This document shows, piece after piece, positions 44,899-53,318 of a stretch of 64,000 nucleotides of DNA (position 1 is its first letter; every line of letters begins with the position of its first letter). The position numbers and the translations under genes were made by a program. This stretch comes from NORP309 sp964352735 (GTDB taxonomy: Bacteria; Pseudomonadota; Gammaproteobacteria; Xanthomonadales; Marinicellaceae), in assembly GCA_964352735.1 (NCBI GenBank), contig CAYGTC010000013.1, positions 15,159 through 79,158 of the forward strand, in the 5' to 3' direction. The notes below the pieces were generated by a model that worked only from the letters and a program-made list of their open reading frames with translations, searched no databases and was not told the origin of the DNA.

Positions 44899-46386
44899 AT
44901 GACAGAAAAAAGTGAACTGTATGCTGCGGTAGATTTGGGCTCAAACTCATTTCATATGATCGTTGCTGAAATCATTGACAATCAACTGCATGTGATTGAT
45001 TGCCATAAAGATATGGTACGTTTAGCCAATGGACTAGATAAAAAAGGTTATCTGTCTAAAGAAAAAATGGATCAGGCGATTTTATCTTTAGAAAAGATTG
45101 CTCAAAGAATTGCCCACATTCCTAAAAAAAACTTAAGGGTTGTGGGCACCAATACTTTAAGAAAAGCCAAAAATGCCCATGACTTTATGGATAGAGCGTC
45201 GCAAGCTCTGGATAAACCCATTGATATCATTTCTGGGCGAGAAGAAGCCAGGATACTGTATTTAGGTGTTGCACACTCCTTACCAAACAAACAGGGCAAA
45301 CGTTTGGTCATTGATATTGGCGGTGGATCAACAGAATTAATTATTGGTGAAGAATTTACGCCATTATTGCGAGAAAGTTTGCACATGGGCTGTGTCAGCT
45401 ATACAAAGAAATTTTTTGCAGATGGCAAAATTTCAGAACAAAATTGGAACCAAGCGGTATTGAATGCCAGAAGACAACTGATGCCGATTGTTTCAAGGTA
45501 CAGCAATCAAGGTTGGGATGTGGTGATTGGTGCTTCAGGCAGTATGCGTTCAACGGCTAAAGTGATCATTGCTTGTGGTTATTCTGTCTATGGCATCAAT
45601 GATAAAAGTTTAAATGAATTAATCAATAGATGTTTATCATTGGGGGCGATTGAAAAATTAAATCTCATTAATGGATTGAGTACACGCAGACAGCCTGTTT
45701 TTATTGGGGGTCTTGCCATTATTAAAGCCCTATTTGATTCGTTATTACTGCAAGATGTCATCAGCAGTACAGGTGCCTTGCGTGAAGGGATTGTGTATTA
45801 TCTGAGCGGTCGCTTGCATCATAATGATGTACGCAAGAGAACCATAGAGAAGCTTTCAAAACAGTTTATGATTGATCAGGCCCAAAGTCTTCGGGTCAAG
45901 AACAGTGTAGATGCATTGGTTAAAGTCAGCAATCTTCGTTTAACAGAAATGCAAGACAATTTATTAATGTGGTCAGCGCAATTACATGAGTTGGGTTTAA
46001 ACATCGCTCATTCGCATTTTGAAAAACATGCGGCATATATTTTAACCAATGCTGATATGCCAGGTTTTTCCAATCATGAACAATTAAAGTTAGCTGTATT
46101 AGTGGCTTTGCAAAGAAGAAAGATTAAGAAAGAATGGCTACAAAAACTGTCGCCTACTCAGTATAAAAAGCTCTTGCCTTTGATTATTATTTTACGTTTG
46201 GGTGTGTTATTTAACAGGCAAAGAATTGACAAACATCCACAGTTAAAAAAATTGAGTATTGACAAAAATCAGGTGGTATTGAAGTTTGGTGATAACTGGT
46301 TAAATCATCACCCATTAACTGATGCTGATTTGCAGTCCGAAGTACGTTATTTACAAGCCATGGATATCAGTTATGATATTGGATAA
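44899..46386 (+). CDS. ppx: Exopolyphosphatase / guanosine pentaphosphatase family
   Basis: Hydrolyses polyphosphate to phosphate, or pppGpp to ppGpp. The 495-residue protein begins with the ASKHA phosphate-1 motif AAVDLGSNSFHMIVAE and has DIGGGSTELIIG, then an HD-like C-terminal domain. Length and domains match Ppx (513) or GppA (494) equally, so the two cannot be told apart here. The start has AAGGTG upstream. Phosphate uptake genes lie 2.3 kb downstream. Confidence 0.88.
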   Translation: MTEKSELYAAVDLGSNSFHMIVAEIIDNQLHVIDCHKDMVRLANGLDKKGYLSKEKMDQAILSLEKIAQRIAHIPKKNLRVVGTNTLRKAKNAHDFMDRASQALDKPIDIISGREEARILYLGVAHSLPNKQGKRLVIDIGGGSTELIIGEEFTPLLRESLHMGCVSYTKKFFADGKISEQNWNQAVLNARRQLMPIVSRYSNQGWDVVIGASGSMRSTAKVIIACGYSVYGINDKSLNELINRCLSLGAIEKLNLINGLSTRRQPVFIGGLAIIKALFDSLLLQDVISSTGALREGIVYYLSGRLHHNDVRKRTIEKLSKQFMIDQAQSLRVKNSVDALVKVSNLRLTEMQDNLLMWSAQLHELGLNIAHSHFEKHAAYILTNADMPGFSNHEQLKLAVLVALQRRKIKKEWLQKLSPTQYKKLLPLIIILRLGVLFNRQRIDKHPQLKKLSIDKNQVVLKFGDNWLNHHPLTDADLQSEVRYLQAMDISYDIG

Positions 46387-46734
46387 TTGTGGTAAGTAGC
46401 AATGAATAAGCCATCCATCATGGGAGTTTGATGACTGGCTTATTTAACTAGTGTATTTAAGAGACCTTGGCTCGATTCGTGAATGAAGATAAAAAGTTTA
46501 AAAAAGCGTCCTTCTGAGTTTTGCGTCTTGACTGACACATTTTTAATTCTTTTTTTTCAATCACCCAGAATCAAGCAAAGGTCTTATAGATAAGTGGATC
46601 ACTAAAAGGAATGCCGGCAAGAAGATATTCTTGCCCATCAGCTAAACTGTCTCCATCTCAATAATAATACTGTTATTGTCGGAGCCAACATTAGGCAATA
46701 CTCTCAGCATTGGAGGTGTCTGCTAATAATGTGA
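46387..46734. other. Intergenic region with hairpins
   Basis: About 350 bp between the convergent ppx and TraB/GumN genes. It holds the hairpin at 46405-46444 and a second perfect 8-bp hairpin, GGCAAGAA/TTCTTGCC (46616-46635). Short minus-strand reading frames look weakly protein-like but are closed by stops. No gene called. Confidence 0.5.
46405..46444 (+). terminator. Likely terminator after ppx
   Basis: AATAAGCCA (46405-46413) pairs with TGGCTTATT (46436-46444); inner CATCA/TGATG can pair as well. It lies 19 bp after the ppx stop. Confidence 0.55.
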
Positions 46735-47613
46735 TTATTTCGACAAATCCCAGGCATCGATCCAGTTCACTTGATCTGGTTTAAGTTTAAATTCCTTCAT
46801 CATAACCCTGGCCATTTCAGGCATATGTGCAGCGCCATAAAATATGGCAAATTTCTTGTGGCCTTTTTCTATTTGTTCTCTGAGAACTTTGAGGGCTTTG
46901 AGATTGCGAGTACTGATAATGGTTGAGCCTTCTTCGCCTTCTAATACATCCATAACAGGATCCATATGCATGAATTGTTTGGCGGCAATGATTTTTAAAT
47001 CTCTTTCTCTTTGTGGTGACATCAATGCCATGATCAAATCCATATCATTGACCGCATTGGGGTTAGTTGCTTGTTGCTGTAATCCAACCAGCCACATGCG
47101 CAAAAACATAGAGAGAAAAGACTCACCTTTATCATTCATGCTTTTTTGAAAGTCAGTGGGAGAAATGTCTGCATGAACAAAATTTTTCGGTGAGTAATCA
47201 ACTTCCTCCAACTGAAAAGTCAATCCAAGTACATTCTTCATGCCCACTTGAAAAGCAGATAACAGGCTTTTGCTTTCATTTGCACTGTTGTCATCAACTG
47301 TTGTGCCTTGTTCAGCAACTAATTCATACAAGACCACGTCATAGGTCTTGAATAGCTCATTCAGTTGTTGGTAATAGGTTTTATCAGCGATGTGAACTGC
47401 GCTGATTAAATCAACATACATGTCATTAGGTATACCGCTGTTAGGCACATAGCGAGCATTGGCTAGTTGGAGTGCGACAGGGTTATCATCCTTATCATTT
47501 TTTATGCGTAAAAATTGTGCATTATTCTGCTCTGTAACGGGTACATTTTTTAAATCTTTCGCTTGAATTAGAACAGGCAATAATACAAACAGCAACGCTA
47601 TAAAATATCTCAT
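46735..47613 (-). CDS. TraB/GumN (TIKI-like) family exported protein
   Basis: A 292-residue exported protein with a signal peptide (cleavage near IQA-KD). The two conserved motifs of the TraB/GumN/TIKI superfamily are visible: DLISAVHIADKTYYQQLNELF (read as DLISAVHIADKTYYQ then LNELF) near the N-terminus and FAIFYGAAHMPEM near the C-terminus. Eukaryotic TIKI relatives are metalloproteases; bacterial function is unproven. Divergent from the LOG gene. Confidence 0.82.
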   Translation of the reverse strand: MRYFIALLFVLLPVLIQAKDLKNVPVTEQNNAQFLRIKNDKDDNPVALQLANARYVPNSGIPNDMYVDLISAVHIADKTYYQQLNELFKTYDVVLYELVAEQGTTVDDNSANESKSLLSAFQVGMKNVLGLTFQLEEVDYSPKNFVHADISPTDFQKSMNDKGESFLSMFLRMWLVGLQQQATNPNAVNDMDLIMALMSPQRERDLKIIAAKQFMHMDPVMDVLEGEEGSTIISTRNLKALKVLREQIEKGHKKFAIFYGAAHMPEMARVMMKEFKLKPDQVNWIDAWDLSK

Positions 47614-47689
47614 AAGTCCAAATGTGAGTTAAGTCAATAACAATATTGAGGGCAAAATGCTGGAGTTCAAGTGATATTAAAAAGAATGT

Positions 47690-47698
47690 TGTTATAAT
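47690..47698 (+). promoter_or_regulatory. Extended -10 promoter of the LOG gene
   Basis: TGT-TATAAT forms an extended -10 with a perfect hexamer, 75 bp before the LOG start. No clear -35. Confidence 0.45.
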
Positions 47699-47772
47699 CG
47701 AACACTGATTCTGGTGTTGTTGATAACAAATGAAAACAATACACAAATTTAACATGTATAGGTAGTAAACTG

Positions 47773-48345
47773 ATGAAAGCCATTGCCGTTTTTTGTTCTT
47801 CCAGTGATGACATAGATGAAAGGTATTTTACAGAGGCCCAGCAATTGGGAAAACTGATGGCCTTAAGAGGTTTTGGTTTAGTCTATGGAGGCAGTGATAT
47901 TGGCTTGATGGGGGCGGTTGCTCACAGTGTCAAAAATCATAGAGGCAAAACACTTGGTATATCGCCGGAGTCATTAAATCTCGATAATGTGGTCAGTGAA
48001 ATAGATGATGAATTGATCATTACTGAGAGCATGAGCGAACGCAAGACATTGATGGTTAAACATGCCGATGCCTTCATTGGATTGCCAGGTGGGTTTGGAA
48101 CACTTGAAGAAATGTTTGAAATAATGACGCTTAAACAGTTAGGGGAGCATGAAAAGCCAATCATTTTTTTAAATATTATGGGCTATTTTGATCCACTACT
48201 TGAAATGTTTGAGCACATATATGGTCAAGGATTTGCTAAAAAAGAATACAAACAGCTTTATCATATCAGTGAAAATGTCGAAGATGCATTTCAATATCTG
48301 ATGAATTATCAGCCTCCTAAACTTGATAAACATTGGTTTGTTTAA
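47773..48345 (+). CDS. LOG family (cytokinin riboside 5'-monophosphate hydrolase-like) protein
   Basis: A 190-residue cytoplasmic protein of the TIGR00730/LOG family, which cleaves nucleoside 5'-monophosphates to base and ribose 5-phosphate. The motif PGGFGTLEE is at 105-113, preceded by MSERKTLM, with GGSDIGLMG for nucleotide binding near 39-47. Length is normal. It appears monocistronic. Confidence 0.9.
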   Translation: MKAIAVFCSSSDDIDERYFTEAQQLGKLMALRGFGLVYGGSDIGLMGAVAHSVKNHRGKTLGISPESLNLDNVVSEIDDELIITESMSERKTLMVKHADAFIGLPGGFGTLEEMFEIMTLKQLGEHEKPIIFLNIMGYFDPLLEMFEHIYGQGFAKKEYKQLYHISENVEDAFQYLMNYQPPKLDKHWFV

Positions 48346-48434
48346 CGTATGAGGCCTCAGCATAACCAGATGGCGAAAGAAAAAATAGAGAAAATTTTTT
48401 ATAGAACATATTTTCACGTAAGCCGCAAAGCAGT

Positions 48435-48463
48435 AAGTATGATGAATGATACGCATCATACTT
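48435..48463. repeat. Perfect 10-bp inverted repeat
   Basis: AAGTATGATG and CATCATACTT flank a 9-base loop. There is no T-run, so it is more like an operator or an RNA structure than a terminator. Confidence 0.5.
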
Positions 48464-48606
48464 GCTAAATTGAGGTGGAAATTGCAGGTAATAGCGTGTT
48501 ATTGGTCAGATTTCAAACAAAGAGTTGATGAGTATAATTTTATTTTTTACTCGACACTTTAGCTCTGCTCAAGCCTTGCTTGTAGCGTTTTAATAAAAAA
48601 ACATAT

Positions 48607-48634
48607 ATGACAGTTAGATGACAAATTCATGACT
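48607..48634 (-). promoter_or_regulatory. Candidate Pho box (three half-sites, 11-bp period)
   Basis: ATGACA (48607-48612), ATGACA (48618-48623) and ATGACT (48629-48634) recur at exactly 11 bp. Read on the minus strand they give TGTCAT-like half-sites, the PhoB half-site core. A TAAAAT at 48651-48656 may be the -10 of the DUF47-pit operon, placing the last half-site at the -35 position. Confidence 0.6.
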
Positions 48635-48734
48635 TTTTTAAATATCTCGCTAAAATTTTTAATATACTTTGTTGGAATCTAAATAAATTAGCATATTAGG
48701 CTACAATATCATTTTTATTTATTCGAAGTAAGTC

Positions 48735-49412
48735 ATGGTTAAAAACATTATATCAGAGATGCTGGGGAAGTCGCCTGTTCATCCGATTCAAAAACACATA
48801 GATATTGCATGTGAATGCGCCTCACATTTACCATCATTATTTGAAGCTGCCAGTTTAAATGATTGGGAAAAAGTCAGTGAAATCAATGAAGACATCCGAA
48901 CTTTGGAAAATGATGCAGACAATCAAAAATTAAAAATTCGCTCTAATTTACCAAAGAGTTTATTCATGCCAGTACCGAGACAAGATTTGTTAGAACTGGT
49001 TTTGGTTCAAGATAAAATTGCTAACCTCGCAAAAGGCATAGCAGGCATGATTAAACAACGAAAAATCCAAATTCCTTCTGAAATTGGCGAACAGTTTATG
49101 GACTTTTTGCAATTGTGTCTTGATGCTGCAAATTTTGCCAAAAAAAGCGTTCATGAGTTAGACGAACTTTATGAAACAGGTTTTCGTGGTGCTGAAGTCA
49201 AATTGGTACAAGAACTCATTAATAGATTAGATGATATTGAAACCAAAACAGATGCAAAACAGGATTTAATTGAACAAGAGTTATTCAAAATTGAAAAACA
49301 ATTGCCACCAATTGACGTCATGTTTTTGTACAAACTTTTTGAAAAGGTTGGTGGTATTGCAGACATGTCTGAAAAAGTTGGGCGTCGTTTAGAATTACTA
49401 TTAGCAAAATAA
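48735..49412 (+). CDS. DUF47 (PhoU-like) phosphate transport accessory protein
   Basis: A 225-residue all-helical cytoplasmic protein of the DUF47/TIGR00153 family, related to PhoU. Conserved segments are FMPVPRQDLLELVLVQDKIAN and the closing ADMSEKVGRRLELLLAK (each under 22 residues; the first is read FMPVPRQDLLELVL then VQDKIAN). DUF47 genes typically precede pit, as here with a 27-bp gap. It is the equivalent of orfA in the Sinorhizobium orfA-pit operon. Confidence 0.9.
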   Translation: MVKNIISEMLGKSPVHPIQKHIDIACECASHLPSLFEAASLNDWEKVSEINEDIRTLENDADNQKLKIRSNLPKSLFMPVPRQDLLELVLVQDKIANLAKGIAGMIKQRKIQIPSEIGEQFMDFLQLCLDAANFAKKSVHELDELYETGFRGAEVKLVQELINRLDDIETKTDAKQDLIEQELFKIEKQLPPIDVMFLYKLFEKVGGIADMSEKVGRRLELLLAK

Positions 49413-49439
49413 AAATTTGATGAATCAGAGGAATTAACA

Positions 49440-50693
49440 GTGGAATATCAAACTATTTACATAACTTTAGCAGGCGTTTTTGGCTTGTTTATGGCATGGG
49501 GTATCGGCGCAAATGACGTGGCCAATGCCATGGCTACATCGGTCGGATCAAAAGCCATTACTATTAAAACAGCAATTATTATTGCTGCAATCTTTGAGTT
49601 CAGTGGAGCCATATTGGCAGGTGGTGAAGTCACCTCAACCATCAGAAAAGGCATAGTTGATCCAGCTGTCCTTGAGGGATCTCCAGAATTATTGATTTTT
49701 GGAATGTTGGCATCATTATTGGCAGCTGGTATTTGGTTGCTTTTGGCTTCAAGAAAAGGCTGGCCAGTTTCAACAACACACTCTATTGTCGGTGCTGTTG
49801 TTGGTTTTGCTGCGATTGGTATCGGTATGGACGCTGTTAATTGGAGTAAAGTTGGAAGTATTGTGATGAGTTGGGTGGTATCACCTTTAACCTCGGGTAT
49901 CATTGCTTTCTTATTGTTTCAAAGTGTTCAAGTGCTCATATTGAGAGCAGATGACCCATTGAAAAAAGCCAAACTATACGTACCATTTTATATTTTCCTT
50001 ACGGCCTTCTTTATGACTTTAGTGACCATAAAGAAAGGACTGAAGCATGTATCTGATTTGAGTTTTACTTCTCAGGAAGCTTATTTGTATGCATTCATTG
50101 CTGGTGTCATTATTGCCATTATTGGCGCCATTTTCATTTCCAAAATCAAACCAGATCCGAGGAAAGAGGCAGAGTTTCATTTTCATACGGTAGAAAAAGT
50201 ATTTGCCGTATTGATGGTGATCACAGCCAGTGGTTTGGCATTTGCTCATGGTTCAAATGATGTTGCTAATGCAGTCGGCCCTTTGGCGGCAGTGGTATCA
50301 ACAGCTAAATCCGGAATGATTACAGGTAAGTCTGCTCTAGATTCATGGATCTTATTGGTTGGTGGTATTGGTATAGTTATAGGTCTTGCCACTTACGGTC
50401 GTAAAGTTATTGCAACAGTTGGAAAGAAAATCACACACTTGACACCGTCAAGAGGGTTCGCAGCAGAATTAGGGGCTTCGATGACCATTGTTGTGGCTTC
50501 CTCAACGGGTATGCCTATATCAACAACGCATACATTGGTTGGTGCAGTGCTTGGTGTAGGTATGGCCAAAGGTTTGAGTGCCATTAACTTGAATGTTGTA
50601 AGGGGCATCTTTGCCTCATGGGTCATCACAATTCCTGCTGGCGCCATATTGTCGATCATTTTCTTCTTTATATTAAAAGCAATATTTGGTTGA
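49440..50693 (+). CDS. pit: Low-affinity inorganic phosphate transporter Pit
   Basis: Inner-membrane phosphate:proton symporter of the PiT family. The 417-residue protein has about ten helices and the duplicated PiT signature: GANDVANAM at 23-31 and HGSNDVANAVGP at 270-281. The start is GTG at 49440 with GAGGA upstream. Cotranscribed with the DUF47 gene; a nested palindrome follows the stop. Confidence 0.94.
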   Translation: MEYQTIYITLAGVFGLFMAWGIGANDVANAMATSVGSKAITIKTAIIIAAIFEFSGAILAGGEVTSTIRKGIVDPAVLEGSPELLIFGMLASLLAAGIWLLLASRKGWPVSTTHSIVGAVVGFAAIGIGMDAVNWSKVGSIVMSWVVSPLTSGIIAFLLFQSVQVLILRADDPLKKAKLYVPFYIFLTAFFMTLVTIKKGLKHVSDLSFTSQEAYLYAFIAGVIIAIIGAIFISKIKPDPRKEAEFHFHTVEKVFAVLMVITASGLAFAHGSNDVANAVGPLAAVVSTAKSGMITGKSALDSWILLVGGIGIVIGLATYGRKVIATVGKKITHLTPSRGFAAELGASMTIVVASSTGMPISTTHTLVGAVLGVGMAKGLSAINLNVVRGIFASWVITIPAGAILSIIFFFILKAIFG

Positions 50694-50725
50694 TTGGTCT
50701 GAATTAGCCCTGATGTTTTCTTAAA

Positions 50726-50769
50726 TAGAGACTGTGAAATTCCATGCATGGAAGCGGTAATGGTCTCTA
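50726..50769. repeat. Nested palindromes after pit
   Basis: TAGAGAC (50726-50732) pairs with GTCTCTA (50763-50769), and inside lies the perfect palindrome TTCCATGCATGGAA (50740-50753). No T-run directly follows. Possible terminator or protein-binding site. Confidence 0.5.
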
Positions 50770-50862
50770 ATAGAAATTTTTAAAAATTTGACAATTTTGT
50801 GAAATGTCAGGGTTTTATTTATGTAAATAGCGTTGAGAAGTGACTCTAAGATATTGTTTAGC

Positions 50863-50890
50863 TTGCATAATAATTATCAAAGGGTAAAAT
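50863..50890 (+). promoter_or_regulatory. Promoter of the HD-like/SixA/rhomboid operon
   Basis: TTGCAT (50863-50868) and TAAAAT (50885-50890) are 16 bp apart, 38 bp before the ATG at 50929. Confidence 0.5.
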
Positions 50891-50928
50891 AAAAAGGATA
50901 TTTTAAACTTACATAACGCTAATCACGT

Positions 50929-51876
50929 ATGAATTTTCCACCAGATCTTATAGAAGAACGAATCAAAGACACAAAATCTGCGTGGAAAATACTCAAAAAT
51001 CAATTGCCGCAATTTGATAAAATTTATCAGAAATGGCACCAATGGTACATGAAAAAAACCAATGGTTCAGCCATGCAAAGCGTTATCGTTGACGCATTCG
51101 TCATTTGTTATGCTCGAATGTCATTGAGAAACGGCACACTAAGTCTTCATTCCAGAAATTATCACAATGAAAAACACATCGATGAATTGATCTTAAGACT
51201 CATTGATATATCAGAATTACCAGAAACTCGATGTATACCCAAATATGGTTGGGGATTGCTGTCTTTATTTATGAGTAGCCATGATTTGCGTCAAGATGAA
51301 TTGGCCAACAATGATGGACCAATTGGTTATAATGAACAAGCGAGTTTTCAGGAAATATTGCGTTTAATCAATCGAATTGATGCCAAAGGAGCTGTACGTC
51401 AGGAACATAAAGAATTATTGAAATTAATGATTCATGGCAGTACCTTTAGGGCTGAACAAGACATTTCAGGAAATGTTTACAAAGGGAATTTAGTTGAACA
51501 CATCCTCAACGATGTAGAATACTTTGAGGACATAGATAAAGAACTGGCTTATTTGGCTTGTGATATAGATACTGCAAATGTGGCAATGGATCTAAAAGTC
51601 TACTCTGAATCAAGTATTAATGTTTATAATGAGATCAAAAATGATTCAGATAAAGAAATTTCAGCCAGGCATTTTTTTGGTTGTCAGCAACAGCAGTATT
51701 TTTTCAGATTGCAAAAATTCAACTCAAAAATAGGTCAAATAGCCTTTGCTCAAGGTAAAATTGAAAATGCCAATAAGATAGAAAAGATTTGTTGCCTGAT
51801 AGAAGAATTAGATGAAGACATGCCAGATGAGGAAATAGTTGATCATTATCAATCGTATGTCAGTACAAAATTGTGA
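50929..51876 (+). CDS. Unknown protein with HD-hydrolase-like pattern
   Basis: A 315-residue cytoplasmic protein. SRNYHNEKHIDELILRLID (about 80-98) and LFMSSHDLRQDE (about 119-130) resemble the first histidines and the HD pair of metal-dependent HD phosphohydrolases; the rest is helical. The family is not identified. It is first in an operon with the SixA-like and rhomboid genes and overlaps the former by four bases. Confidence 0.55.
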   Translation: MNFPPDLIEERIKDTKSAWKILKNQLPQFDKIYQKWHQWYMKKTNGSAMQSVIVDAFVICYARMSLRNGTLSLHSRNYHNEKHIDELILRLIDISELPETRCIPKYGWGLLSLFMSSHDLRQDELANNDGPIGYNEQASFQEILRLINRIDAKGAVRQEHKELLKLMIHGSTFRAEQDISGNVYKGNLVEHILNDVEYFEDIDKELAYLACDIDTANVAMDLKVYSESSINVYNEIKNDSDKEISARHFFGCQQQQYFFRLQKFNSKIGQIAFAQGKIENANKIEKICCLIEELDEDMPDEEIVDHYQSYVSTKL

Positions 51877-52361
51877 ATCAGTCATCACTTGTCAAGAATA
51901 TTTTTATTGTTCGTCATGGACATGCCGTTTTTCAAAGCAATAAGGATTATGATCGGGCATTGAGTGATAAAGGCATATTTTGTGCTCAAAAAACTGCTTC
52001 CTATATTAAGCAAATTTCTTCAGAAAAAAACATACAAACATTAATGTGTTTAAGTTCCGCTGCATTGAGAACCAGGCAAACAGCAGAAATTATCTGTCAG
52101 GTCAATGACATTACTCATATTGATTACCATCAAAGTCTTTATGCCACAACAGTCAGTCATTGGCTTGAAAAAATACAGCATATTCCTACAGATAACCTAG
52201 TTATTGTTGGCCATAATCCTACATTCAGTCAGATGCTCCAATATTGGTGTGGTCATAATATTTATATGAAACCAGCAAATTGTGCATTCATTAGTCTTGA
52301 ATTTCAATCAGATGGCATCACTTATCCTGCTACACTAAACGACTTTTATCAGAATGAATAA
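51873..52361 (+). CDS. sixA: SixA-like phosphohistidine phosphatase
   Basis: A 162-residue histidine phosphatase. The catalytic RHG is at 14-16 (IFIVRHGHAVF), and the second histidine is in IVGHNPTFSQML. SixA removes phosphate from phosphohistidine in phosphorelay and PTS proteins such as EI-Ntr. The start is GTG, overlapping the upstream stop. It overlaps the rhomboid gene by eight bases. Confidence 0.87.
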   Translation: MNQSSLVKNIFIVRHGHAVFQSNKDYDRALSDKGIFCAQKTASYIKQISSEKNIQTLMCLSSAALRTRQTAEIICQVNDITHIDYHQSLYATTVSHWLEKIQHIPTDNLVIVGHNPTFSQMLQYWCGHNIYMKPANCAFISLEFQSDGITYPATLNDFYQNE

Positions 52362-52941
52362 ATTCCAATACTATTTGAGACAAATACCAAAAATCACAAG
52401 GTATATATTAATTGCGATGTTGGTGGTTTTCATACTGCAACAGTTCATCAATCTTTATCCTTTAGTTTTACAGGGTTTTTCTAACGGATTTAATCCCATA
52501 CAACTGGTCACTTATGCTTTTTTACATGGCGACTTTGCACACTTGTTTTTTAATGGATTGGCCATTTGGATGTTTGGTTCGCAAATTGAAGATTACTGGG
52601 GTGAGAAAAGATACTTAACATTTGCCATCGTTTGTGTTGTTGGCGCTGGTCTTACACATTTGATGTTTGTCAATTACAATGTGATTGGTATTTCTGGTTT
52701 GGTATTTGGTTTGTTGTTGGCTTATGGCATGATGTTTCCAAATAGAACGATTCTTTTATTAATTCCCCCTATACCTATTAAGGCGAAATATTTAGTGATG
52801 GGTTATGGCGCTTTACTGTTATTCAATATAGCCGCTCAAAGAAATGACGGAATCGCCCATTTTGCTCATCTTGGCGGTGCCATCAGTGGCTTTCTCTTGA
52901 TACAATATTGGCGAAAAAAACCACCATTCGGCGGATTTTAA
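52354..52941 (+). CDS. Rhomboid family intramembrane serine protease
   Basis: A 195-residue polytopic protein with about six helices. The catalytic serine is Ser114 in GISGLVFG and the histidine is in IAHFAHLGG (His172 most likely, His169 nearby). The L1-loop tryptophan/arginine region is represented by EDYWGEKRYL, and HLFFNGLAIWMFG is typical. Substrates unknown. Last in its operon. Confidence 0.9.
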   Translation: MNKFQYYLRQIPKITRYILIAMLVVFILQQFINLYPLVLQGFSNGFNPIQLVTYAFLHGDFAHLFFNGLAIWMFGSQIEDYWGEKRYLTFAIVCVVGAGLTHLMFVNYNVIGISGLVFGLLLAYGMMFPNRTILLLIPPIPIKAKYLVMGYGALLLFNIAAQRNDGIAHFAHLGGAISGFLLIQYWRKKPPFGGF

Positions 52942-53318
52942 GTGCTAGATTAAAATAACTTGAGTTAATCATCATATCAAAAGTAAAGTTTTAATTTTAG
53001 AAACATTTAAATAGATATAACTGTCATCTTTATATAACAATATACCATAATAGATCCAAATGTTCTGCGGTGTAAATTACAGAACTTAACCTAATCATTT
53101 CTTGTACTATCAATCAAATAAGCCTTATTTAATGATCTGTTTGGAAATTCAATATTATATAAAATAAAATAACATTGAATTGATAGGCAAGTATTATATT
53201 GCTTATGAAAATTGCTTTGTGATCAGGCATAAAAAAAGAGCGGATTTTAATTCCGCTCTTTTTTTAGATGATTAGGAGAGGACATTCCATCATCTGTTTT
53301 GCCTCAGAGGCAAGGGGA
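52942..53318. other. Intergenic region between convergent genes
   Basis: About 375 bp of AT-rich sequence between the rhomboid gene and the DUF5666 gene, containing only the bidirectional terminator at 53231-53265 as a recognisable feature. Confidence 0.6.
53231..53265. terminator. Bidirectional rho-independent terminator
   Basis: A 14-bp perfect stem (53231-53244 with 53252-53265), AGAGCGGA/TCCGCTCT flanked by seven A and seven T. It serves the DUF5666 gene and probably the rhomboid operon. Confidence 0.9.

Larger units (their letters stand above)
48346..48734. other. Intergenic region with palindrome and Pho-box-like array
   Basis: About 390 bp between the LOG gene and DUF47. It contains the palindrome at 48435-48463 and the ATGACA array at 48607-48634. 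No coding frame was convincing. Confidence 0.6.

Noticed and set aside
46571..46720. Protein-like short minus-strand frames (a segment reading DGDSLADGQEYLLAGIPF) downstream of the TraB/GumN gene.
   Set aside because: The frame is open for only 28 codons, is closed by stops on both sides, and would need a frameshift to extend. A hairpin lies inside it. Not enough for a pseudogene call.
48346..48734. Possible small RNA gene in the spacer before DUF47.
   Set aside because: Only one palindrome without a T-run was found and no promoter pairs with it convincingly.
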